This document shows positions 54,916-62,143 of a stretch of 64,000 nucleotides of DNA, piece after piece. Source of the stretch: JAYQKL01 sp038142705 (GTDB lineage Bacteria; Pseudomonadota; Alphaproteobacteria; RS24); assembly GCA_965217015.1 (NCBI GenBank), contig OZ244224.1, positions 806,001 through 870,000 on the forward strand, written 5' to 3'. Under the pieces are notes generated by a model. It searched no databases. It had not been told where the DNA came from and saw only the letters and a list, made by a program, of their open reading frames with translations. The position numbers and the translations under genes were made by a program. The first letter of the stretch is position 1, and each line of letters opens with the position of its first letter.

Positions 54916-55674
54916 TTAGCCGTTGCGCGGTGAGGGTTTACCCACTGCTGCATAGGCTTCATCGAAACAGCGATTAAGATGGTCTGTCACCGCCAGTCTG
55001 GTTTTTTCCAAATCCTCTGGCGTCAAATTATTTTCAATATATATCGGCGCGCCAAATACCGCCTCAAACCGGTTAAAAGGAAACGGAAATTGCGATTTAT
55101 CCCATGATTTCGGGAAAATCTTGAGCCGACGACTGGCCGCCGCTGCTGGAATAATCGGCACGCCGGAACGTGATGCAAGAACAATTAACCCTTCTCCACT
55201 ATCATATGATGGGCCAGGTGCGATATCCGCAGTAATGATAATATTTTCTTTTTTTGACAGAAGCTTAAGCATTTCATGGAACGCTTCACGCCCCCCTTTT
55301 TCTTTCTTTTTAGGTTTCTTCGCCGCTTTACCCGTGCCAGACCCCCGCAAAACACCAAAACCCAAATACCGAATAAACGGATCCATCAGTGATCCATAAG
55401 GGCTTTTTGAGGTCAGCACATAAGAGGGTCTTGTCATTTTGCCCTTTATCACCACGCTAAGGGTTAACAAATTACCGTGCCAAAAGGCCAAAATGAAAGG
55501 CTGACCAGCGGCTTCGAGTTTTTGAATATTCTCTATACCTTTTGAATTTTGACGCGAGCTGAAACGCAAAAAACCATGCAGGCTGATAATGAGTTGCGCC
55601 AAAAGCCAAAGCATCAAGCCTGGCCGGTCTGATGTTTTACCCTTCCCCCGAAATAAAGAAAACTTGCTGGCCAT
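54916..55674 (-). CDS. lysophospholipid acyltransferase family (DUF374)
   Basis: A 252-aa membrane-associated acyltransferase of the LPLAT/DUF374 group: N-terminal hydrophobic segment (about 18-40), FWHGNLL catalytic His block (about 65-71), GSLMDPFIRYLGFGVLRGSG and ADIAPGPSYDSGEGLIVLASRSGVPIIPAA. A Lys-rich loop (GKAAKKPKKKEKGGREA) is extra. It may acylate lysophospholipid or LPS lipid A precursors; substrate not assignable. It lies 13 bp downstream of gor. Confidence 0.85.
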   Translation of the reverse strand: MASKFSLFRGKGKTSDRPGLMLWLLAQLIISLHGFLRFSSRQNSKGIENIQKLEAAGQPFILAFWHGNLLTLSVVIKGKMTRPSYVLTSKSPYGSLMDPFIRYLGFGVLRGSGTGKAAKKPKKKEKGGREAFHEMLKLLSKKENIIITADIAPGPSYDSGEGLIVLASRSGVPIIPAAAASRRLKIFPKSWDKSQFPFPFNRFEAVFGAPIYIENNLTPEDLEKTRLAVTDHLNRCFDEAYAAVGKPSPRNG

Positions 55675-55687
55675 TGCGTTAACTCTT

Positions 55688-57046
55688 TTAAGCCTCTTCG
55701 ACAGGGGTTTTCATCGTCACAAGCTCTTCGGCCGCCGTTGGGTGAACCGCAACAGTTGCGTCAAAATCTGCCTTAGTCGCTCCCATTGTGACAGCGATAC
55801 CAAAAGCTTGTATGATCTCACCGCTATCTGGCCCCACAATATGCAGCCCCAAAACCTTATCGGTTTTTTTATCAACAATGAGCTTCATTAGTGTTTTTTC
55901 ATCACTGCCAGAAAGCGTATGCTTCATCGGACGAAAGACCGAGCGATAAATATCAATATCAGACTGCGCCCGCGCTTCTTCTTCTGTCAGCCCGACTGTG
56001 CCAATGGGCGGCTGCGAAAAAACCGCTGTAGGAATAATGGAATGGTCAACCTGCTGGGGGTTTTGATTGAAAACCGTTTCAGCAAAAGCCGCCCCCTCGC
56101 GAATAGCAATAGGCGTTAATTGCGCACGGTCTGTGACATCACCAACTGCGTAAATATGGTCCACTGAGGTTTTTGAAAAAGCATCAACTTTAATAGCTCC
56201 ATTGCGATGCGTTTCAACACCAGCTTTTTCAAGGCCCAAGCCTGAAACATTAGGCACCCGCCCTGTTGCATACATCACGCAATCTGTCGCAAGCACATCA
56301 CCATTGCCGAGCTGCGCGTGATAGCCATTATCATGTTTAGAAATAGCGGCAATGTCAGTTTCAAGCATAACCGTAATGCCCTTTTTTTGCATTTCTGCGC
56401 GCAAATGAGTTCGAATATCCATATCAAAGCCGCGCATGATTTCTTCGCCGCGATAAACAAGCGTCACATCAACCCCAAGCCCATTGAAGATGCCCGCAAA
56501 CTCAACCGCGATATACCCACCGCCAACAATCACCATGCGCGCTGGCAGACTGTCGAGATGAAAGGCTTCATTGGAAGTAATAATATGCTCACGCCCCTCA
56601 ATATCCGGCACGAAAGGTGCCGCGCCAGGTGCCAGCAAAATATATTTTGCACTGACTTGCCGCTCGCCAATTTGAATCGTGTGCGGGTCAAGCAGTTCAG
56701 CGCGTTGCTCAATTATCTCAACGCCTGCCGCTTTCGCATTTTTTATATAAATTTGATTCAAGCGATCAATTTCAGCGTCTTTATTTTTAATGAGCGTTGC
56801 CCAATCAAATTGCGCGTCCGAGACTGTCCAGCCAAAGCCAGCGGCCTCGTGAAAATCTTCAGCATAATGGCTTGCATAGACAAAGAGTTTTTTAGGCACA
56901 CAACCGCGAATGACACAGGTACCCCCCACGCGATATTCTTCAGCCATAGCCGTTTTGGCACCATAGGTCGCGCTCATGCGTGCGGCGCGGACACCGCCAC
57001 TGCCAGCACCTATGACAAATAAATCATAATCAAAATCGCGTTCCAT
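55688..57046 (-). CDS. gor: glutathione-disulfide reductase
   Basis: FAD flavoenzyme, 452 aa. FAD loop VIGAGSGGVRAAR, redox pair Cys44-Cys49 in GGTCVIRGCVPKK, NADPH loop VGGGYIAVE and the C-terminal base in VAVHPTAAEE. Reduces GSSG for redox balance. It starts 3 bp after the rpiA stop; pairing with the pentose-phosphate enzyme RpiA, whose pathway yields NADPH, is conserved here. Confidence 0.96.
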   Translation of the reverse strand: MERDFDYDLFVIGAGSGGVRAARMSATYGAKTAMAEEYRVGGTCVIRGCVPKKLFVYASHYAEDFHEAAGFGWTVSDAQFDWATLIKNKDAEIDRLNQIYIKNAKAAGVEIIEQRAELLDPHTIQIGERQVSAKYILLAPGAAPFVPDIEGREHIITSNEAFHLDSLPARMVIVGGGYIAVEFAGIFNGLGVDVTLVYRGEEIMRGFDMDIRTHLRAEMQKKGITVMLETDIAAISKHDNGYHAQLGNGDVLATDCVMYATGRVPNVSGLGLEKAGVETHRNGAIKVDAFSKTSVDHIYAVGDVTDRAQLTPIAIREGAAFAETVFNQNPQQVDHSIIPTAVFSQPPIGTVGLTEEEARAQSDIDIYRSVFRPMKHTLSGSDEKTLMKLIVDKKTDKVLGLHIVGPDSGEIIQAFGIAVTMGATKADFDATVAVHPTAAEELVTMKTPVEEA

Positions 57047-57049
57047 TTT

Positions 57050-57742
57050 TTATTCACATTCCTTCACACCGTCAGCGCTGGCAAGATACACTTTGCGCGC
57101 CATATTGATAAACAGTCCATGCTCCATGACGCCAGGAATGTCAAGCAATGCCGCCGCAAGATTTTGAGGGTCATGGATAGCACCAAGCGCGCAATCATAA
57201 ATAACATGCCCACTATCGGTTTTGAAAATCTCACCCGCCGCATTTTGCCGTAACTGTATGTCACCCTGATGACCTGTAGCCTGCAAAACCGCGCCCACAG
57301 CCTGCGCGCTAGCCGCATGCGCAAAATGATTGATTTCAACTGGAAGTGGAAAAGCACCCAATTGAGAGACCCATTTTGTTTCATCAGCGATCACCATCAT
57401 GGCGTCAGATGCAGCGGCGACTATTTTCTCACGCAATAAGGCGCCACCACCCCCCTTAATCAAATTAAGCGCAGGGTCAATTTCATCGGCCCCATCAATG
57501 GTCAAATCCAGTCGCTTCAGCGTGCCTAAATCCGCCAAGGGGATATTCAAACTTTCCGCCTGCTGGCGTGTCGTCTCTGATGTCGGCACACACACAACTT
57601 CCAGCCCATCACGCACCAATGCGCCAAGACCATCAACAAAATAACGCGCTGTTGACCCTGTCCCCAACCCCAGCCTCATGCCGGGGCGCAGATTTTCTAG
57701 CGCCTTTAGCGCGGCTTTTTTCTTCATTTCCTCTTGCGACAT
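57050..57742 (-). CDS. rpiA: ribose-5-phosphate isomerase A
   Basis: Interconverts ribose-5-P and ribulose-5-P, 230 aa. GLGTGSTARYFVDGLG near the N-terminus, TIDGADEID and KGGGGALLREK are the family signatures. It lies 9 bp downstream of the TerB-DnaJ gene and 3 bp upstream of gor. Confidence 0.97.
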   Translation of the reverse strand: MSQEEMKKKAALKALENLRPGMRLGLGTGSTARYFVDGLGALVRDGLEVVCVPTSETTRQQAESLNIPLADLGTLKRLDLTIDGADEIDPALNLIKGGGGALLREKIVAAASDAMMVIADETKWVSQLGAFPLPVEINHFAHAASAQAVGAVLQATGHQGDIQLRQNAAGEIFKTDSGHVIYDCALGAIHDPQNLAAALLDIPGVMEHGLFINMARKVYLASADGVKECE

Positions 57743-57751
57743 AACCCCTCG

Positions 57752-58450
57752 CTAAATACCTCTTTCCTTGCGTATCATCTCCCACGCCGCATTGATGCTC
57801 GCCATGCGCGCATTAGAAAGATGGATAATTTCCTGCGGCACGCCACGCGCCTGAAGCTGGTCTGGATGATGGTCGCGCACAGCCTGCAGCCATGCCGCGC
57901 GCACTGTCTCGTTAGACATTTCTGCGCTGACCCCCAGCACCATATAAGGATCCAAAACATCTTTATTATGATGCGCGTGAATGCGGTTAAAACTGGCTTC
58001 GCTTAAGCCAAAAATTTCACTGACACGGCGCAAATACGCCTCCTCAGCCGGTTGTAAGTCTCCATCAGCATAAGCAATATGGAACAGTCCGTCCAAAACA
58101 TCTTCACAAACCGCTGGATTATCCTTAAAAATTTTCTTGACCTGCAGGGCATAAACCTCAAACCCTGCCACATCTTCTTGCGCGAGATGATAAACCCGCT
58201 CAACATTTTTTTGCTCGCCATCTGGCACCCGACAAATCTGGTAAAAAGCATTAACTTCTGCTGGTGAAACTATTCCATCTGCCTTTGCCATTTTGGCTGA
58301 CAACGCAATAAGGGCAATGGTAAAGGCGACATCGCGCTCCATCTCGCGATCAATGAGCAAATGTCCCGCAACAGCACCTGCGACAGCCCCGACGGGGCCT
58401 GCCACATAAGCCCCGGCCACGGCGCCGGTGATTTTGCCCCAAATGGACAT
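57752..58450 (-). CDS. TerB-DnaJ (DjlA-like) co-chaperone
   Basis: 232 aa. N-terminal glycine-zipper-like segment (about 8-33, GAVAGAYVAGPVGAVAGAVAG), TerB/tellurite-resistance-type helical domain (about 38-160) and a C-terminal J domain with HPD in DHHPDQLQ. Architecture matches DjlA, a membrane-anchored DnaK partner in E. coli. The start at 58450 follows AAGGAG; a longer in-frame N-terminus lacks family support. Confidence 0.9.
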   Translation of the reverse strand: MSIWGKITGAVAGAYVAGPVGAVAGAVAGHLLIDREMERDVAFTIALIALSAKMAKADGIVSPAEVNAFYQICRVPDGEQKNVERVYHLAQEDVAGFEVYALQVKKIFKDNPAVCEDVLDGLFHIAYADGDLQPAEEAYLRRVSEIFGLSEASFNRIHAHHNKDVLDPYMVLGVSAEMSNETVRAAWLQAVRDHHPDQLQARGVPQEIIHLSNARMASINAAWEMIRKERGI

Positions 58451-58610
58451 GGTTAACTCCTTCACCTGATAGTCAGCCTGCATCACGCCTGAAAAGGCAT
58501 GACGAATAAGCGAAGAATAGATGAATCGCCCCAAAAGCGCGAGGAAAAACAAGAAGAAAACGAAACGCCCAACGCATCAAACACAGCAGACACGATATAA
58601 ACAAATGCGA

Positions 58611-58645
58611 CCAAAGAAAAAGCTGGCGCCCGAGGGCCCCAGCTT
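58611..58645 (-). terminator. terminator downstream of RTX gene 1
   Basis: Minus strand: AAGCTGG and CCAGCTT arms (58645-58639 / 58626-58620), continued by GCCC/GGGC across one C-C mismatch, followed by TTTTCTTT. Good rho-independent form about 40 bp past the stop. Confidence 0.75.
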
Positions 58646-58684
58646 AATCTTATCTATATCTATAAAGCCTTAAGGCGACTTGCC

Positions 58685-60493
58685 TTAAGCAAAATCAGCG
58701 ATAACCTGATTTATCTCACTATAGGAAATAAAATCATCGGCGCTCAAATCGCTGGCCAATATGCCCGATATTTCCAATGAGGAGGTCCCATAGGTAATGT
58801 GAACGCTGTCCCCATCAGGACTCGACTCTTCTATGATGGTGAGGGAATCGAAATCATCTGCATCGGCCAGCGCAATTTTATCCTTACCAGCCTCAAAATC
58901 AGCAATATAGTCCGCGCTGTTGCGCGCCCCACCGAGCAGAACAAAAATATCATTGCCAGCACCACCCCAAAGAGCGTTGCTGCCGCGTCCGCCGTCAATA
59001 ATATCATTGCCTTCGCCGCCATAGATGATGTCATCGCCGCGACCACCTTGCAAAATATCATTGCCATCGCCGCCAGAAAGCCAATCGTCGCCATCATCGC
59101 CGGTCACCAAATCATTGCCTTCATTGCCCCATATGGAGTCATTTCCGGAACCACCGCCGAGATGGTCATTACCCATCCCGCCTACGATTTGGTCATTACC
59201 GTTGCGGCCAATAATTGAGTCATCGCCGGCTTCACCGTTCAGCTCATCATTGCCGTCACCACCGTTAATTTTATCATTGCCGGTGCCGCCAAAAACATAA
59301 TCATTACCGCTTTGGGCATCAATTCGGTCATCACCCGCGCCGCCATAAATAACATCATCCATTCGGCGACCAGCGGCGTCATTGGCATCATTTCCGTTGC
59401 GCGACCCTGGCGTACTCCCGAAAATCCAGTCATCGCCTGCGCCACCATGAATTTCATCAGCATCGTCGCCACCGATAAGAATATCAGCTGCATCACCGCC
59501 GCGAATTTCATCACGACCCGCGCCGCCATCGACAAAATTGGTTCCTAACCGCGCCCCATGAGCTTTGGCAGATTTATCCGCTACGCCCGTGCCATTACCC
59601 GAGTCAATAACATCATCGCCGCCGCCGCCCAAAAGCGTATCATTGCCGTTTTCGCCATTGATTTCATCATCACCATCATTGCCTTCAATGGTGTTATGGC
59701 TGCTATTACCAGAGAGCTTGTCATCATGGTCAGAACCAATAATGTTCTCCACCTCTTTAACCTTATCGCCCTGCGCGTGGCCGCCTTTACCAGTAGCATT
59801 GCCGCTGTCTTTCAAATCCAGCTCTACACCTGCATCTGAGCGGCTGTAATCAACCGTGTCATTGCCGCCGCGCCCGTCCAGAATGTCTGCGCCGCCAAGA
59901 CCTTCCAGCACATTATCGCCGTCATCACCAGCCAGTCGGTTATCCTTGTCATTGCCAATCAGATTTTCAACATTCTTGATTTCACCGACATTGTTTCCCA
60001 AGAATTCTTTCCTGATGATGCCACGCTGCAAATCAACATCTACCGCTTGCGTGTTGCCAGAGAAATCCGCCGTGTCATTGCCGGCGCCGCCATCTAAAAC
60101 ACTCTCATTTTTTTGGTTGCTATCAAAGCCTGCACCAAAATCACCATGTTTCAGCGTGTCATCGCCATCGCCGCCATTCAAATCATGGAATCCCTTGCCG
60201 ACTTGCAGAATATCACTGCCGTCACCGCCATTCAGTGTGAAGCTGCCAGTCCCCATAACGATTGTATCATTGCCCGTACCACCGGAAATCGTATAATTTA
60301 TTTTTGTGGTGTGGCTACCACCCGGAATCGTGAAACTTTGCGACGCCGTGCTGCCTTTGGCAAAATTCAGCGAGCCGCTTTCTTCTCCAGCTTTCCAGTC
60401 AAATGTCAGATTGGTTTGCAGGCCATTTGATGGCACCACAGTGACCGTCAATTTACCATTTTCATATTTACGGGTAATCGTAAAGTTCGCCAT
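58685..60493 (-). CDS. RTX calcium-binding repeat protein 1
   Basis: A 602-aa acidic protein with no signal peptide. Residues 1-70 form an unrecognised beta-rich module (FTITRKYENGKL...TTKINYTISGG). Residues about 70-525 hold roughly 28 nonameric GGxGxDxUx repeats in two main blocks separated by VENLIGND and VENIIGSDHDD spacers. The C-terminal DYIADFEAGKDKIAL region is the typical secretion domain of serralysin-like RTX proteins. Export by a type I system is inferred; none is present in the window, and no enzymatic domain is recognised. A structural cell-surface or matrix role is possible. Confidence 0.9.
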   Translation of the reverse strand: MANFTITRKYENGKLTVTVVPSNGLQTNLTFDWKAGEESGSLNFAKGSTASQSFTIPGGSHTTKINYTISGGTGNDTIVMGTGSFTLNGGDGSDILQVGKGFHDLNGGDGDDTLKHGDFGAGFDSNQKNESVLDGGAGNDTADFSGNTQAVDVDLQRGIIRKEFLGNNVGEIKNVENLIGNDKDNRLAGDDGDNVLEGLGGADILDGRGGNDTVDYSRSDAGVELDLKDSGNATGKGGHAQGDKVKEVENIIGSDHDDKLSGNSSHNTIEGNDGDDEINGENGNDTLLGGGGDDVIDSGNGTGVADKSAKAHGARLGTNFVDGGAGRDEIRGGDAADILIGGDDADEIHGGAGDDWIFGSTPGSRNGNDANDAAGRRMDDVIYGGAGDDRIDAQSGNDYVFGGTGNDKINGGDGNDELNGEAGDDSIIGRNGNDQIVGGMGNDHLGGGSGNDSIWGNEGNDLVTGDDGDDWLSGGDGNDILQGGRGDDIIYGGEGNDIIDGGRGSNALWGGAGNDIFVLLGGARNSADYIADFEAGKDKIALADADDFDSLTIIEESSPDGDSVHITYGTSSLEISGILASDLSADDFISYSEINQVIADFA

Positions 60494-60512
60494 CAGAGTA
60501 TCTCCTTTTTCT

Positions 60513-60562
60513 TATTCTTAAGACTCTATTCTCTGGACACTGTTCTTAAGACACTGTTCTTA
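60513..60562. repeat. 14-bp degenerate direct repeats between RTX genes
   Basis: gacactgttctta occurs at 60536-60548 and 60550-60562, and the related ttcttaagactct and cttattctta at 60515 onward. The last copy overlaps the RTX-2 stop. They fill the 66-bp spacer before the RTX-1 ribosome site AAGGAG. Confidence 0.7.
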
Positions 60563-61957
60563 TACAAATTCAAAATAATTAGCGGTCAGGTCATCAGCAT
60601 TTGTGCCAAGCACTTCTGCCAAAACCAAACCCTCAAAACTAATCATCGTTGATGTGCCAGACTGCTCAATTGTCAGGTCATCATAGCTCTCTACGCCAAA
60701 CGCTTCGCCATTTGTCACCCGAATTTTGTCCTGACTGCCAGAAGCAAACGGGTCATTAGGGAGATTAAGCTCAAAATCAGCAATAATATCGCGATGCACA
60801 TCATCGCCCGTCGCATCTGTCACATTTTTGCGAATCTGAATCACGAAAGTGTCATTGCCCGCGCCACCACTCAGAAAATCATGGCCATCAACAGAATCAT
60901 TGGTCAAATGGTTCTCGCCACCACTAATGCGGTTGTCCAGATGGTCATAGCCGCCATACAGCACATCATCGCCATTGCCGCCATAAAGCGCGTCTGTGCC
61001 GCGCCCGCCATCCAGCGTGTCATCGCCATCATGCCCAACGAGCAAATCATGCCCAGCGCCGCCTGCAAGCGCGTCATCGCCATCGCCGCCGCCAATGCTA
61101 TCATTGCCCTCAAAACCGTTCAGTTCGTCATTGCCAGCGCCGCCGCCAACGCTATCATTACCGCGACCAGCAAAAACCACATCATCGCCTTCGCCGCCTC
61201 TGATGCTGTCATTACCAGCCCCACCGAAAATCTTGTCAGCGCCCTCGCCGCCCAGAAGAATATCATCGCCATGACCACCATCAAGCCGGTCATTGCCGGC
61301 ACCACCGCTCAATGTGTCAGAGCCATCATAACCGAGCAGCACATCATCGCCGCTTTCGCCATATATGGAATCCTGCCCTTCGCCGCCAAACAACACATCA
61401 TTGCCGTCGCCGCCATAAAGCCGGTCATTGCCTGCACCACCATTTAGGAAGTCATACCCCCAACGCACCCAGTAACTATCTTCTGGATTGTTTGTCGCAT
61501 CCGCGTTATCGCCACCGCGCAAAGTATCATTACCATCACTGCCTTTGATGGTATCATTGCCATCGCCGCCATCAATTGTGTCATTGCCAGCGCCGCCATC
61601 AATTGTATCATTGCCTGCGCCAGCCTCTATCGTGTCAGCACCGTCACCGCCCTCAAGGGTGTCGTCACCATCAGTGCCCGTTAAAGTGTAACTGCCATCA
61701 TCATTGACTGTGTAAGAGATTTCACTTGTATCAACCGCATCGCTTGTATTGGTGACCGTGAAACGAATTTCTTGTTGCGATACATCATTGAAGCCATCAA
61801 GGGTAATGGTCGAGACGCCTGCATTGAGAGAATAAGTGTTGCCACCATGAGAATAGGTAACTTTATAACCGTCCTTTACCTTTAAAGTGAGGATAATTTC
61901 GGGCTTACCATCAACAAGCTTGACAGCACTACCTGTAATTTGAAATTTGGCAGTCAT
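60560..61957 (-). CDS. RTX calcium-binding repeat protein 2
   Basis: A 465-aa acidic protein with no signal peptide. Residues 1-88 form a beta-rich module (KFQITGSAVKLVDGK... EISYTVNDDGSYTLTG) that resembles the N-module of RTX protein 1. About 25 GGxGxDxUx repeats follow (about 92-375), interrupted by NNPEDSYWVRWGYDFLN. The C-terminal end (IIADFELNLPNDP...SQDKIRVTNGE) is secretion-domain like. Type I export is inferred. AAGGAG lies 8 bp before the ATG and a promoter candidate is upstream. It lies just upstream of RTX 1 and may be cotranscribed. Confidence 0.9.
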   Translation of the reverse strand: MTAKFQITGSAVKLVDGKPEIILTLKVKDGYKVTYSHGGNTYSLNAGVSTITLDGFNDVSQQEIRFTVTNTSDAVDTSEISYTVNDDGSYTLTGTDGDDTLEGGDGADTIEAGAGNDTIDGGAGNDTIDGGDGNDTIKGSDGNDTLRGGDNADATNNPEDSYWVRWGYDFLNGGAGNDRLYGGDGNDVLFGGEGQDSIYGESGDDVLLGYDGSDTLSGGAGNDRLDGGHGDDILLGGEGADKIFGGAGNDSIRGGEGDDVVFAGRGNDSVGGGAGNDELNGFEGNDSIGGGDGDDALAGGAGHDLLVGHDGDDTLDGGRGTDALYGGNGDDVLYGGYDHLDNRISGGENHLTNDSVDGHDFLSGGAGNDTFVIQIRKNVTDATGDDVHRDIIADFELNLPNDPFASGSQDKIRVTNGEAFGVESYDDLTIEQSGTSTMISFEGLVLAEVLGTNADDLTANYFEFV

Positions 61958-61995
61958 CAGCTTAACTCCTTTTTATTTTTCTTTTCGTTAGCTAA

Positions 61996-62010
61996 TTAAG
62001 ATGAAATTAA
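61996..62010. promoter_or_regulatory. CtrA-like TTAA-N7-TTAA site before RTX gene 2
   Basis: TTAA (61996-61999), seven bases, TTAA (62007-62010), 39-53 bp upstream of the RTX-2 start and overlapping the candidate -10 of its promoter. AT-rich context weakens the case. Confidence 0.3.
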
Positions 62011-62032
62011 GTTAATTCATTTAATTTGACAA
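62004..62032 (-). promoter_or_regulatory. candidate promoter for RTX gene 2
   Basis: Minus-strand TTGTCA (62032-62027), 17-bp spacer, TAATTT (62009-62004). Good -35, weak -10. Confidence 0.3.
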
Positions 62033-62096
62033 CCTTTTATTTGGACAGCGTTTACTCAAAACACCCAGCCCCCCTAGAAATCCAATGCTTTTTCCG

Positions 62097-62120
62097 TGAT
62101 TTTCACATGATTTTCACATG
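62097..62120. repeat. 11-bp tandem repeat
   Basis: tgattttcaca occurs twice (62097-62107 and 62108-62118), followed by a partial third unit. It lies in the 186-bp gap between metH and RTX gene 2, on the metH 3' side. Confidence 0.75.
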
Positions 62121-62143
62121 ATTTTTTTGAATTAAAGCACGCT

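Noticed and set aside
60794..61447. Long plus-strand reading frames opposite the RTX genes
   Set aside because: They are the antisense of GGxGxD codon repeats, with biased Ile/Ala or Ser/Pro composition and no ribosome sites; the minus-strand RTX frames explain the DNA.
58900..61690. Regular short DNA repeats that could suggest a CRISPR-like array
   Set aside because: Period is 27 bp matching nonapeptide codons, units are degenerate, and both stretches lie within intact coding frames.
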